NCBI RefSeq assembly: GCF_008086595.1
Contig: NZ_RXYA01000014.1
Span: 1-64,000, forward strand
DNA from: Acetobacterium paludosum
GTDB lineage: Bacteria > Bacillota > Clostridia > Eubacteriales > Eubacteriaceae
DNA: 64,000 nt
Reading direction: 5' to 3'
Shown here: positions 20,012 to 29,703 of the stretch, one piece after another
How the letters are laid out: every line of letters starts with the position of its first letter
How positions within the stretch are numbered: the stretch's first letter is position 1
The notes under the pieces: generated by a model
The model's input: only the letters and a program-made list of their open reading frames with translations
The model's database searches: none
Told to the model about the DNA's origin: nothing
Translations under genes and position numbers: made by a program

Positions 20012-23000
20012 TTATTTAAAGTAATTAACCCCGGCTTTAAATATCTGCTGATCCATGTTTCCCGGAATATTTTTATACAAGCCTTTGCCGATACGTTCCG
20101 AATGACCCATTTTTCCGAATACCCGACCATCCAAACTGGTGATGCCTTCAACTGCATACATTGAGCCGTTAGGATTAAATCTTCCATCCAACGTTGCGTC
20201 GCCGCTGAAGTCGACATACTGAGTGGCGATCTGACCATTTTTAATTAGTTTTTTCATCATATCATCATTAGCCACAAACCGGCCTTCCCCATGAGACATC
20301 GGCATGCGGTGAACATCTCCTACCTGGGTGTTGGCAAGCCAGGGTGAAAGATTGGAACTGATTCGAGTCATCGGAATCGTCGACACATGCCTTCCAATTG
20401 TGTTAAAAGTCAAGGTCGGCATATTATCAGTAATTTCGCAGATTTCGCCATTAGTAACCAGGCCCAATTTAATCAAGGCCTGGAAGCCGTTGCAGATACC
20501 CAGAATCAAACCGTCGCGGTTATTAAGCAAATCCATGACCGCATCCATCATCTTCGGATTTCTAAAGACCGAAGCGATAAATTTTCCTGAACCATTAGGC
20601 TGATCCCCGGCACTAAAGCCTCCCGGAATCATAATGATTTGGGATGCTTTAATAAAGTTTACCATCTCGTCAATAGAATCTGTAATATCCTGAGCCGACT
20701 GATTTCTAAAGATAGCAGTGACTGGTTTAGCTCCGGCATTTTCAAATGCCTTTGCACTGTCATATTCGCAGTTGGTTCCCGGGAATACCGGAACAAATAC
20801 CTGCGGTGAAGCAAATTTTTCTTTGGTATAGACAATCGGTGCGGCATTAAAGCTTAAGGTTGTTACTTCCCCTGTTGTATCCGCTTTTTCAGGATATACA
20901 CTTCGCAGCGGTGCTTCCCAAACTTCAGCAAGCTCGGCTAAATCAACGCTTTCATTTTCATAAACAATTTTTCCAATGAAATTAGTTTTACCGATTGGTA
21001 TCGCACCTTCCAGGATTTCAAAACTTTCAATAATAATGCTCCCATAATGAGGTGCGAAAATAAATTTCGGATCCAGTCGGTCGTTTAATGTAACGCCAAT
21101 GTCATTTCCAAGTGCCATCTTGACAATCGCTTCAGCTAAACCGCCAAAGCCAAGGGTTTTAGCGCTTAAAACCTTTCCGCTCTTGTTGGCTTTGATGATA
21201 ACATCGTAAATCGCTTTAATCCCAGCTAAACCCGGTACATCATTTTCATCCAAAGGAAGAATAAAGAGCTGCAGCAAAGATTCAGTTGATTTGATTTCAC
21301 TGGTGATGACATCATCCACATGAGTCGTTGCCACAGCAAAAGATATCAAGGTCGGAGGAACGGTTAAATCCTCAAAACTTCCGGACATACTGTCTTTTCC
21401 GCCGATGGCTGGTGTTCCCATCGCGGTCTGAACCCGATAAGCACCAAGCAGAGCTGCAAAAGGACGGCCCCATTTTATCGGTTCTTTTCCCAATCGTTCA
21501 AAATATTCCTGAAAACTGAGTCTGGCTTTATTGTAATCGCCGCCGATGGCAACCAGTTTCGACAAGGATTCAACAACCCCCATCATGCCCCCTAAAAAGG
21601 GACTGTCTTTTGAAATTTTCGGATTATAGCCAAAGGTCATCATGCTGCAAGTGGTGGTATCTCCGTGAATCACCGGAATTTTTGCAATCATTCCGTCCAT
21701 CGGCGATAACGCATTTTTGCCGCCATAGGGCATGGCAACTGTACCAGCACCGATGGTGGAATCAAACATTTCCACCAAGCCTCTTTGGCTGGCAACATTT
21801 AAATCCTGGAGTGTTTCCATTAGCTTTTCTCTAAAGGAACTATTTCTTCCTGTTTCAGAATCTGCTTTAACTTCTTTGGGCGACTCAACATCAATATCAA
21901 TGAACTGCGGCGCGCCATTAGTCTCCAAAAAGCTTCTTGAAATATTCAAGATTTCAGAACCACGCCATTTCATGATCAAACGACCGGTTTCCGTTACAAC
22001 GGCAACTTGAGTAATTTCTAAATTTTCCGCATGTCCCATGGCAATAAAAGTTTCCACATCTTTGGGATCAACCACCACTGCCATTCGTTCCTGGGATTCC
22101 GAAATAGCCAATTCCGTTCCATCGAGGCCTTCATATTTTTTAGGTACTCTATCCAAATCAATTTCCAAGCTGTCAGCCAATTCTCCAATGGCAACGGAGA
22201 CCCCGCCGGCACCAAAATCATTGCATCGTTTGATTTTGGTTACCAGCTCTTTATCTCTAAAGAGCCGTTGAATTTTTCGTTCTTCAATCGGGTTTCCTTT
22301 TTGAACCTCAGCGCCGCTTTCCGAAATGGATTCTTCCGTGTGCGCCTTGGATGATCCTGTCGCTCCGCCACAGCCATCCCTTCCGGTACGGCCGCCCACC
22401 AAGAGGACAACATCTCCGGGAATTGGACATTCTCTGATGACATTTTCTTTGGGAGCCGCTGCGATCACAGCACCGACTTCCATTCGTTTTGCCAAAAATC
22501 CCGGATCATAGACTTCCGTAACCTGTCCGGTTGCCAAACCAATTTGGTTTCCATAAGAGCTGTATCCCTGCGCCGCCTCGGTAGAAATTTTTCGCTGCGG
22601 CAATTTACCAGGGAGAGTATCTTCAATTGGAACCCGTGGATCCCATGCACCGGTTACCCGCATGGCCTGATATACATAACTTCGACCAGAAAGAGGATCG
22701 CGAATGGCGCCTCCTAAACAAGTTGCCGCCCCGCCAAATGGTTCAATTTCAGTGGGATGATTGTGGGTTTCATTTTTAAACATCAACAACCATTCTTCAT
22801 CAACTCCGTCATGATCAACAATCATGTTGACACTGCAGGCGTTTATCTCCTCTGACTCATCCAAATCCGGAATCCGTCCCTGGTTTTTAAGAATCTTAGT
22901 ACCAATCACAGCCAAATCCATCAGGCTCATCGGGCGGTTGGTATTTTCACCATAAAGCTCGTTTCTATTTTTAATATAATCTGTATATGCCAGCTTCATT

Positions 23001-23740
23001 TCCTCAGAAACAGGATCGTTTCCCAGGAATTTCACCTTTTGTATCTGTGTTGAAAAGGTCGTATGACGACAATGATCTGACCAATAGGTATCAATTACTT
23101 TTAATTCTGTAATGGTCGGATCTCGTTTTTCTTCATTATTAAAATAGTTTTGGACAAAAATAATATCCTCTGTAGTCATTGCAAATCCATTGTTCACACG
23201 ATAGGCTTCTAATCCATTTTTATCAAGTTCTCTGAATCCGTCCAATGGGGTAATATCCTGTGGCTCGCGAATTTCGTCAACGAGTGTGATAAATGGTTCA
23301 AGCTTTGCTTCCTGGGAGTCAACAGGGTTAATCATATACTGTTTAATGCTGTTAAATTCCTTTTGAGTGATGTCCCCGGTGAGAACAACAATTTTTGCAA
23401 CTTTAACAATCGCCCGTTCACCGGATACGATTTGAATACATTGAACCGCAGAATCTCCATGTTGGTCATACTGACCCGGCAAATACGAAATGCCGAAGAT
23501 TTTGTCCTGATCCCCTTTGGGAAAGGTATTCTCTGTCACTGTATCTACATTGGGTTCTGATAAAATGATGCTGATCACCTGATCAAATAATCCTTCTTCA
23601 ACACCTTCCACATCGTAACGATACAAAATACGCATGGATTCAAGGTTTTGAATCTTTAAAATTCTTTGAAATGTTTGTGTCAGCGCCTTGGCTTCAACTT
23701 CAAATTTTTCTTTTTTCTCTACAAAAATTCGTTTTATCAC
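20012..23740 (-). CDS. purL: Phosphoribosylformylglycinamidine synthase (single-chain PurL)
   Basis: FGAM synthetase, step 4 of purine synthesis. At 1242 residues this is the long one-chain form that replaces separate PurS, PurL and PurQ. It shows the PurL ATP-site 'ETHNHPTEIEPFGGAAT', a second PurM-like repeat ('GGKDSMSGSFEDL'), and a carboxyl glutaminase domain from about residue 990 with the nucleophile Cys in 'LGICNGFQAL' and 'SHGEGRFV'. The start is a GTG at 23740 behind AAGGTGGA. First gene of the pur operon, an uncommon place for purL; its promoter carries PurR-type boxes. Confidence 0.96.
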   Translation of the reverse strand: MIKRIFVEKKEKFEVEAKALTQTFQRILKIQNLESMRILYRYDVEGVEEGLFDQVISIILSEPNVDTVTENTFPKGDQDKIFGISYLPGQYDQHGDSAVQCIQIVSGERAIVKVAKIVVLTGDITQKEFNSIKQYMINPVDSQEAKLEPFITLVDEIREPQDITPLDGFRELDKNGLEAYRVNNGFAMTTEDIIFVQNYFNNEEKRDPTITELKVIDTYWSDHCRHTTFSTQIQKVKFLGNDPVSEEMKLAYTDYIKNRNELYGENTNRPMSLMDLAVIGTKILKNQGRIPDLDESEEINACSVNMIVDHDGVDEEWLLMFKNETHNHPTEIEPFGGAATCLGGAIRDPLSGRSYVYQAMRVTGAWDPRVPIEDTLPGKLPQRKISTEAAQGYSSYGNQIGLATGQVTEVYDPGFLAKRMEVGAVIAAAPKENVIRECPIPGDVVLLVGGRTGRDGCGGATGSSKAHTEESISESGAEVQKGNPIEERKIQRLFRDKELVTKIKRCNDFGAGGVSVAIGELADSLEIDLDRVPKKYEGLDGTELAISESQERMAVVVDPKDVETFIAMGHAENLEITQVAVVTETGRLIMKWRGSEILNISRSFLETNGAPQFIDIDVESPKEVKADSETGRNSSFREKLMETLQDLNVASQRGLVEMFDSTIGAGTVAMPYGGKNALSPMDGMIAKIPVIHGDTTTCSMMTFGYNPKISKDSPFLGGMMGVVESLSKLVAIGGDYNKARLSFQEYFERLGKEPIKWGRPFAALLGAYRVQTAMGTPAIGGKDSMSGSFEDLTVPPTLISFAVATTHVDDVITSEIKSTESLLQLFILPLDENDVPGLAGIKAIYDVIIKANKSGKVLSAKTLGFGGLAEAIVKMALGNDIGVTLNDRLDPKFIFAPHYGSIIIESFEILEGAIPIGKTNFIGKIVYENESVDLAELAEVWEAPLRSVYPEKADTTGEVTTLSFNAAPIVYTKEKFASPQVFVPVFPGTNCEYDSAKAFENAGAKPVTAIFRNQSAQDITDSIDEMVNFIKASQIIMIPGGFSAGDQPNGSGKFIASVFRNPKMMDAVMDLLNNRDGLILGICNGFQALIKLGLVTNGEICEITDNMPTLTFNTIGRHVSTIPMTRISSNLSPWLANTQVGDVHRMPMSHGEGRFVANDDMMKKLIKNGQIATQYVDFSGDATLDGRFNPNGSMYAVEGITSLDGRVFGKMGHSERIGKGLYKNIPGNMDQQIFKAGVNYFK

Positions 23741-23770
23741 AATTTTTCCACCTTTTTTAATGATATTCTT

Positions 23771-23799
23771 ATTTTACTATTTCCGAACGATTTTTTCAA
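23771..23799 (-). promoter_or_regulatory. Promoter of the purine operon
   Basis: Minus strand TTGAAA (23794-23799), 17-base spacer, TAAAAT (23771-23776). One PurBox lies inside the spacer, so bound repressor would block polymerase. Confidence 0.8.
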
Positions 23800-23822
23800 T
23801 ATAATTTATAATGTTCGGATTA
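23779..23822. promoter_or_regulatory. Two inverted PurBoxes (PurR operator)
   Basis: ATTTCCGAACGAT (23779-23791, plus strand) and TAATCCGAACATT (23810-23822, minus strand) each differ by one base from the B. subtilis PurBox AWWWCCGAACWWT. They face opposite ways with 18 bases between, the arrangement used by PurR, which releases DNA when PRPP is high. No guanine riboswitch was seen in the leader. Confidence 0.8.
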
Positions 23823-23982
23823 TTTTTTTTATTTTCTTAAATTTATTGATTTTCTTTTAACTTTTTTCTCTTCATAAAAAATAAACGTATAATTAATTAT
23901 GTTTGAGTATTATAATAGTTATGTTATATTCTATGCGAATTATTACCCAACAAAAATAAAAATTAAACAAGAGAGGTTCATA

Positions 23983-24681
23983 ATGAAAATTTATCACCTG
24001 CACCATAGCGGATTCCTGATTCAATTTGATGACAAAACTTTAATTTTTGATTGCTTTACCCATATTCCAACCAGTTTGCTGCGCAAAAATATCCCCCACT
24101 ATTTTTTTGTGACACACGGACATGGCGATCATTATACCGCGGACATTTTCTCAATGGATCGGATTTACAAACCCACATATATTTTAAGTTCAGATATTCC
24201 AAAAGTTTCAACATTCCAAACCCATACGATGGAGCCCTACCAGCATATGTCACTGGGCGGGATGGATATCAGAACCTTTGGCTCCACCGACCAGGGCCTG
24301 TCCTATTATATTGCCACCAACCAGCATCGAATCTTCCACGCCGGAGATTTGAATTGGTGGGATTGGGATACCAAGCTCAAACCAGAAATTGATCCTGAAC
24401 AGGAAGAAATCGATTTTAAAGCAGAAATAGAAAAAATGAAAAATCTCCCCATGGAATTTGCTTTTGTACCAGTCGACCCGCGTCTGGGAGATTCATTCTA
24501 CAAAGCCGGACAGTATTTTATTGAAACCTTTCACCCAAAGGTCATGATTCCCATGCACTTCATGGATGATTTTGGAATTATTAAGAAATTCAAAGATAAG
24601 ATCGGCAATACCGAAACCATTATTCCTGAATTCAATCAACGGAACGTGAAAATTAAGAATACCTGGTCTGAAGAAATTTAA
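23983..24681 (+). CDS. MBL-fold metal-dependent hydrolase
   Basis: A 232-residue metallo-beta-lactamase fold protein with the metal motif HGHGDH ('FFVTHGHGDHYTADIF') near residue 48, a later 'IFHAGDLNWWDWD' and 'MIPMHFMDDF'. It resembles the UlaG/YtkL group of small hydrolases; the substrate is unknown. The start is the ATG at 23983 behind GAGAGG; an in-frame ATG 28 codons upstream lacks a ribosome site. It is divergent from the pur operon, with about 160 bases holding both control regions. Confidence 0.85.
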   Translation: MKIYHLHHSGFLIQFDDKTLIFDCFTHIPTSLLRKNIPHYFFVTHGHGDHYTADIFSMDRIYKPTYILSSDIPKVSTFQTHTMEPYQHMSLGGMDIRTFGSTDQGLSYYIATNQHRIFHAGDLNWWDWDTKLKPEIDPEQEEIDFKAEIEKMKNLPMEFAFVPVDPRLGDSFYKAGQYFIETFHPKVMIPMHFMDDFGIIKKFKDKIGNTETIIPEFNQRNVKIKNTWSEEI

Positions 24682-24754
24682 AGAAAATGCTTTCATAAAA
24701 TATATCTAATTTTTCTATCTCTCATTAAGACTGAATCGTTCGGAGGGGTGAAAA

Positions 24755-24784
24755 ATGAAGAAATTAGTATTTCAGGCTGGTTAG
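24755..24784 (+). other. Nine-codon open frame with a strong ribosome site
   Basis: ATG at 24755 follows GGAGGGG with good spacing and reads MKKLVFQAG then TAG. The last codons and stop region (GGCTGGTTAGAA) form an imperfect inverted repeat with the end of pcm (TTCTGACCAGCC at about 24816-24827). It may be a tiny peptide, or the start of a gene lost by deletion or inversion. Confidence 0.3.
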
Positions 24785-24808
24785 AACTGCCGATGCAAAA
24801 CCGATTTT

Positions 24809-25396
24809 TTATTCTGACCAGCCATACTTTCCCTTCATTTCAACAAATTTCACCATAACCATCGATTGGATATGAATCTCTCCGTTGTTGTCCTTGATGA
24901 TGAGTTGGAGTTCCTGGAGGCTTTCAGGCCCGATGGGTATGATCATTCTACCCCCGTTAGCAAGCTGATCCAAAAGATCCGTTGGTACACTCCCTGCTGC
25001 AGCGGTGACCATGATCCGATCATAAGGGGCATTTTCCAGCCAGCCTTCGCTTCCGTCCCCAATTTTATAATAAATATTAGTATACCCCAATGCATCCAAT
25101 CTCTTTTTCGCCTCTTTTGCCAGCTCTTCAATTCGCTCAATGGTAAATACGTTCCCTGAAAATTTTGCGAGAAGCGCCGTTTGGTAACCAGATCCGGTTC
25201 CGATTTCAAGTACCTTGCACCCTTTTTCTGGTTCTAGAAGCCGTGTCATTTCCAAGACAAGACTGGGCTGAGAAATTGTCTGCCCGTGACCAATGGGCAA
25301 AGGTGTATCAAGGTCAGCAAATGTTTTCATTTCATTATCAATAAAATATGATCGGTCAAGACTATTAAAATATTCTATAAGTTTCTCATGCTCCAT
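24809..25396 (-). CDS. pcm: Protein-L-isoaspartate O-methyltransferase
   Basis: Uses SAM to methylate isoaspartyl residues in aged proteins. The 195 residues include the PCMT sequence 'LPIGHGQTISQPSLVL' and the SAM-binding 'VLEIGTGSGYQTALLA', followed by 'YDRIMVTAAAGSVP' and 'GGRMIIPIG'. Slightly shorter than E. coli Pcm but complete. It lies near pur and DUF362 genes with its own short leader. Confidence 0.93.
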   Translation of the reverse strand: MEHEKLIEYFNSLDRSYFIDNEMKTFADLDTPLPIGHGQTISQPSLVLEMTRLLEPEKGCKVLEIGTGSGYQTALLAKFSGNVFTIERIEELAKEAKKRLDALGYTNIYYKIGDGSEGWLENAPYDRIMVTAAAGSVPTDLLDQLANGGRMIIPIGPESLQELQLIIKDNNGEIHIQSMVMVKFVEMKGKYGWSE

Positions 25397-25458
25397 CTTC
25401 TTTTCCTCCCGTTTTACTGAATATCATTTTTTTTTTACAATGGCTGTTATTTATCTGA

Positions 25459-26586
25459 CTATAATTTTGTTATTCTTCTGATCAACCGGATCAGTTTGTT
25501 CATGAGTGATGATTTGATCTTAATGGCATTGTGGGGACAAACGAACATGCAACAATAACAGCTGATACATTCACCCGTATCCAGAAACATCTTTTCGTCT
25601 TCCACTTTGATGCCGCCAATAGGACAGATATCAACACATTTATCACACATTTTACAGCGGGATGCATCAATGGAAAGATCTACATAGGTGTCCTTGACAA
25701 AAATACTATTTTTATTTGATGCCCTGTAGAGGTCTTTTTTAACCAATTTTTTAAAAGTCATCGGTGTGAATTCCCCCACAACTTCGATATCTTCAAAGTT
25801 TTTAATCATCCCCCTATTTTTTGCCTGAAGCAGAATAGGCAATTCTTCAGGTTTATATCCGATCATTTTAGCCGCAATACTATCCAGAGCCGCTGCATTA
25901 GTGGATGCAAGCACCCGGGCGGTTTTTACCGCTCGTCCCAAGGCCGTAGGTCCACCATCCAGACTTTCTATTGCGTCCATAACCGATAACGCTGGTTTTA
26001 TAATATTATGCAAATCCAGAATCACATCCGAAAGTTCGAATTCATTCTTGGTCCAACGATGAATTTTCTGTTTATACCCCCCGGGAAGGCAGCCGAACAT
26101 GTTCTTTACCGCACCTGATAAGCGCATCCCGGAATGAGTTTTAAGTTTACAGGCATTAATCACCATATCAACCTCAAGAAGAACGCTCGGTATATAAAGT
26201 TCTTTTAGCCCCACCAAGTTTTGATCAATTCTGATTAGCCGCTCTTCTTCAAAAGCAATCAACTTTGCATCATATTGTTCAGCAACTTCTTTTATTCCCG
26301 ATGTTATGAACGCCTTTTGTGTAAGCCCGGTCTCGTAAAATGAAATTGATTCACCAATCAGAATTCTGCAGTTTTTTTCTTTTAATATCCGGCACAGTGC
26401 CGCAACTAAAGCATAATGAGTTATCGTATGCTGACCCGGATTGTTCTGTGACAGAATATTTGGTTTGATCAAAACGGTAATATTGGGAGAAATCACAACT
26501 CCGATCCCTTCAATCGCTGTTTTCACAGCTTGATAAACTTCTTCTTGTGTATAAGACTGGCATTCAACAACGGATACCTTTTCCAT
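25459..26586 (-). CDS. DUF362 protein with two [4Fe-4S] ferredoxin motifs
   Basis: A 375-residue protein: a DUF362 domain over most of its length ('VLIKPNILSQNNPGQHTITH', 'INACKLKTHSGMRLSGAVKNMFG') and a carboxyl 2[4Fe-4S] ferredoxin domain with 'CKMCDKCVDICP' and 'CISCYCCMFVCP' (about 310-360). DUF362 proteins are common in anaerobes; their reaction is not firmly known, but the clusters point to electron transfer. No signal peptide is seen, so it is presumably cytoplasmic. Confidence 0.85.
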   Translation of the reverse strand: MEKVSVVECQSYTQEEVYQAVKTAIEGIGVVISPNITVLIKPNILSQNNPGQHTITHYALVAALCRILKEKNCRILIGESISFYETGLTQKAFITSGIKEVAEQYDAKLIAFEEERLIRIDQNLVGLKELYIPSVLLEVDMVINACKLKTHSGMRLSGAVKNMFGCLPGGYKQKIHRWTKNEFELSDVILDLHNIIKPALSVMDAIESLDGGPTALGRAVKTARVLASTNAAALDSIAAKMIGYKPEELPILLQAKNRGMIKNFEDIEVVGEFTPMTFKKLVKKDLYRASNKNSIFVKDTYVDLSIDASRCKMCDKCVDICPIGGIKVEDEKMFLDTGECISCYCCMFVCPHNAIKIKSSLMNKLIRLIRRITKL

Positions 26587-26734
26587 ATCATCACTCCTTT
26601 AAATATAAATATATTTACCCTGCTCCCTTATGGTTTAAACACTCTAGCCTTTGCCGTATTATAATGACTCACCCCAGTTGATCCAGTCATTTTTAATAAA
26701 ATCAAGCAAACGTCCTTTGTCTTATCTAGGCTTA

Positions 26735-26779
26735 AAATAAAAAAGGAAGATCACTGCAAATGCAGAAATCTTCCTTTTT
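26735..26779 (-). terminator. Terminator downstream of the first cold-shock gene
   Basis: AAAAAGGAAGAT (26740-26751) pairs with ATCTTCCTTTTT (26768-26779), with an inner TGCA pairing, and a T-rich run follows on the minus strand. Confidence 0.8.
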
Positions 26780-26804
26780 TTATTTAATTTAAGACATAAA
26801 AAGA

Positions 26805-26843
26805 CGCGATGCTTTCTAACTTAAAAAGTTAAAAGACATCGCG
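26805..26843 (-). terminator. Second hairpin behind the first cold-shock gene
   Basis: CGCGATG (26805-26811) pairs with CATCGCG (26837-26843), enclosing a second small stem TAACTT/AAGTTA. It begins about 20 bases after the csp stop. It may terminate or protect the 3' end of the short mRNA. Confidence 0.5.
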
Positions 26844-26863
26844 CCCCTTGTTACATTAAAAAC

Positions 26864-27064
26864 TTATGCAACATGAACGTTTGTAGCTTGTAAGCCACGA
26901 TCAGTTTTTTCTGTGTCAAAAGTTACGCGTTGTCCTTCAACAAGATTTTTACGTCCTTCAGCAACAATTGCAGAGAAATGTACGAACACATCTTCGCCAC
27001 CATCTACTGAAATAAAGCCAAAACCTTTTTCCTCGTTAAACCATTTTACTGTACCTGTATTCAT
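26864..27064 (-). CDS. CspA-family cold-shock protein
   Basis: A 66-residue single cold-shock domain binding single-stranded RNA/DNA. RNP1 'KGFGFISV' and RNP2 'VFVHFSAI' are intact. The second csp gene at 43575 is a diverged paralogue. A leader of about 125 bases, typical of cold-shock mRNAs, precedes it. Confidence 0.97.
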   Translation of the reverse strand: MNTGTVKWFNEEKGFGFISVDGGEDVFVHFSAIVAEGRKNLVEGQRVTFDTEKTDRGLQATNVHVA

Positions 27065-27112
27065 TTTGGTACCTCCTACATTTTAATTAAATCGTGATGC
27101 AAAAAGCAAAAA

Positions 27113-27223
27113 CACATACTTTTAGAAACCATCTAAACGTAAAAATGACTTTCAAAAATATGTGAAATCAATCTATACACTTTAATTCTCTAATATCATA
27201 AGCTATTCTGGATGTTTTGTCAA
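27113..27223 (-). promoter_or_regulatory. Promoter and structured leader of the first csp gene
   Basis: Minus strand TTGACA (27218-27223), 17-base spacer, TATGAT (27195-27200). The leader holds a long weak stem from CACATA (27113) to TATGTG (27159-27164), which could act in temperature-dependent folding. Upstream of 27223 to the cyclase stop (27394) nothing gene-like is seen. Confidence 0.8.
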
Positions 27224-27393
27224 ATGTTTTTTACAAACCTTTATATCTTTTTATATTAACATTTCCCTTTGAACAACAAATTCAACTAATGAAAAATACT
27301 GGTTTATTCAAATAATCGAGTTTTATTATTAGCTGAATTTATAGTCCCAATTTTAAAGGCTTTTTCGCAATTCTTTCGGAAAATTTCTATTCT

Positions 27394-29154
27394 TCATTTT
27401 GCCACAACGCGGTTTCGCCCGCCTTTTTTTGCTTCATAAAGAGCTTGATCGGCACGATCAATGGTTTCCTCAAAGCGTTCTCCAGCTTTGTATGAAGTGA
27501 CCCCGATACTGCATGTTTGATGATTTCCTTTAGGAAATATAGTCTGTTCAATTGTTTTGCGAATTCTTTCCGCCGATATTTTCGCGCCCTCAAGATCAGT
27601 TTCAGGCATAATAACGAGAAATTCTTCCCCCCCCCAGCGACTTAACATATCAATATCTCTAATTTCCTGTTTAAGCATTTTGACAAGATAGACAAGGATG
27701 GCATCACCAGCATTGTGTCCATGGGTATCATTGATACTTTTGAAAAGATCCACGTCCAAAATTAAAAAAGATAATTCTGTATCATAGCGTTGGCAACGTT
27801 TTATTTCAGCTTCAACAAATTCATGAGCTTTCACTCGGTTGTAGGCTTGCGTTAAGTAATCTCTTTCGGCAAGAATTCGGGACTCTTTGTTTACTTCCTC
27901 AAGTTCTTCTGTAACCGCTTGTATAAAATTAACCAAACGAGAAATAATCTGAAAATGTTTATTGGCAAAAGGATCCGAATTCTCAGAGAGTAACGGTTGG
28001 CTGCCCCTTTTGATTCTCTTCCTACTCTTTGCCCCTTCTTTCATACTAACCGCCACCATCGTCGCATTAAGAAGATGTATATTGTCAACTCGACCATAAA
28101 ATTCACCCTGAGTATAAAATCCGAAGGTCGTTGCAATTGCTTCAAAAGGTTTCGTCTCTAAATCCACATCTTGTTGAAGCAGAGACAATCGGGAAACACA
28201 ACTGTAAAGGAAAATCGATTCTGGATTGAAGATGTCGATCCGATCTTGAATAACTTGGGCCTGATCAATCATTGTTTTTGGATTTCCATAAGCAATCCGA
28301 AAGGTTTCTCCAACTTTTATATCAGAAAGAAATTTAATTGCGTTTTCTTTATTTGCTGCTACTGGAGTTTTAGCATACTCAACACCATCTCTTTTTAGCA
28401 ATAAAGGATACTCTGATACATTTAGAAAGAAGTTCTCATCATTTTGAATATCAAGATAACGATGATATATACTAAAGGCCGGTTGATCATCGATTTTTTT
28501 AACCCATGGTCCATCCATTTCCGTAACAACCATCTCCTTACTTAATGCTTGCCATCCAAGGTATGTATGCGCTTCAATCTTAATGTAATTTCCGATAAAA
28601 GCCACCGCTACTACCCCTTTGGTTTGAACCTCATGATTAAGGAACAACAAAGAGTCTTCTGTCTCTGCAACATTCCCGGAGCCTCCTCCAAAAACAGGAA
28701 AAGTGCCCTTCAGGTTTGAGAAACCGGTCAAAAATTCTGCAACATTCATATTCGAAGTTGTTGCCAATAACAACACTCCTGCTATATTCTTACAAGAACT
28801 GCTAATTTTTTGTTGCAATGTCTTACCCAACGCTTTTGAATCATTACCGGATCCATCAACGATAAAACCTTTAACCATGGTTTTTTTGAAAAAAGTGATC
28901 GATAAGATAGTGGATTCGATGCACAATCCCCCATGAACAATCCCCCCCATACTTGATCCCCCTACAATGACAGCTGCGGGAAATGTTTCACTTAGGACAG
29001 CTTCAATACTCATAGCCCAGTCAGCCTCCATTTCTGGTATGAAGATCTGAATAAATACCGAAGATGATTCTTTGAAGATTTTTTTGATTTCATCCGTATG
29101 TACAAAGGCTGTTAAATCTCTTATCGTTTGTACAACGACTGTTTTACTGATCAT
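27394..29154 (-). CDS. FIST-domain sensor diguanylate cyclase
   Basis: A 586-residue cytoplasmic signalling protein that should make c-di-GMP from GTP. The FIST_N/FIST_C sensing region covers about 20-380 ('VIVGGSSMGGIVHGG', 'FPVFGGGSGNVAET'), proposed to bind small ligands such as amino acids. A helical linker leads to a GGDEF domain (about 425-586) with active-site GGEEF at 508-512 and an RxxD inhibitory site at 499-502, so an active, product-inhibited cyclase is expected. No membrane segments. It is divergent from the chemoreceptor at 29704. Confidence 0.92.
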   Translation of the reverse strand: MISKTVVVQTIRDLTAFVHTDEIKKIFKESSSVFIQIFIPEMEADWAMSIEAVLSETFPAAVIVGGSSMGGIVHGGLCIESTILSITFFKKTMVKGFIVDGSGNDSKALGKTLQQKISSSCKNIAGVLLLATTSNMNVAEFLTGFSNLKGTFPVFGGGSGNVAETEDSLLFLNHEVQTKGVVAVAFIGNYIKIEAHTYLGWQALSKEMVVTEMDGPWVKKIDDQPAFSIYHRYLDIQNDENFFLNVSEYPLLLKRDGVEYAKTPVAANKENAIKFLSDIKVGETFRIAYGNPKTMIDQAQVIQDRIDIFNPESIFLYSCVSRLSLLQQDVDLETKPFEAIATTFGFYTQGEFYGRVDNIHLLNATMVAVSMKEGAKSRKRIKRGSQPLLSENSDPFANKHFQIISRLVNFIQAVTEELEEVNKESRILAERDYLTQAYNRVKAHEFVEAEIKRCQRYDTELSFLILDVDLFKSINDTHGHNAGDAILVYLVKMLKQEIRDIDMLSRWGGEEFLVIMPETDLEGAKISAERIRKTIEQTIFPKGNHQTCSIGVTSYKAGERFEETIDRADQALYEAKKGGRNRVVAK

Positions 29155-29573
29155 GAATTTTTCCTCTATTCCAATTTACATTATTTTATACCTATAAAAA
29201 CAATCATTTAAAACAAGATTAACAAGTATATTTACGTCTGTCGTTTTTTTATTGTACCAATTTTTCCAACACCTTACCAGTCTTATTATCAACAAATTTA
29301 AGTATTGTCCTATTGCAAGCAAAAGGTTTAAAAAGAATCGACAGAGTTGCCTATTAAATACCGGGATCGCTCAGTATCAAACGATCAGAATTCATTAATT
29401 TCACAATAAAGAACTCTGATCTCGTTTACCCATGAAAATAATAATCATAACAATGGCTTTCACACTGCTTATCGCTTAAGACTTAACAGAATCCAGTAGA
29501 AAGTTCAAGTTTTTTCAACAGAAACGTACAAATAATGAATCACTAAAATTTACAGTGAATAAAACTGGAAAAT
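29155..29573. other. Intergenic region without a recognisable gene
   Basis: About 420 AT-rich bases between the divergent cyclase and chemoreceptor. No convincing open frame, riboswitch or RNA gene was seen. One weak imperfect repeat pair (AAACGATCAGA and TCTGATCTCGTTT, about 29377-29432) could form a hairpin. Confidence 0.5.
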
Positions 29574-29602
29574 TTGCAAATAATGGTTATACTAAATAAT
29601 AT
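29574..29602 (+). promoter_or_regulatory. Promoter of the first chemoreceptor gene
   Basis: TTGCAA (29574-29579), 17-base spacer, TAATAT (29597-29602), about 100 bases before the ATG. It looks like a housekeeping promoter, not a flagellar sigma-D type. Confidence 0.6.
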
Positions 29603-29703
29603 AGTTGTTGACATATTATTGAAATGCAAAAGCGTGTAATCGTTTTTTTATGTAAATATTATGTCAAATTAGGAAAGCATAAAATTGAAAAGAGGGTTAT
29701 TCA

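Noticed and set aside
23741-23770. Guanine riboswitch in the purine operon leader
   Set aside because: The leader from the predicted start point to purL is only about 25 bases, too short for the aptamer.
29155-29703. c-di-GMP riboswitch upstream of the chemoreceptor
   Set aside because: No match to the conserved GEMM core was seen in this stretch.
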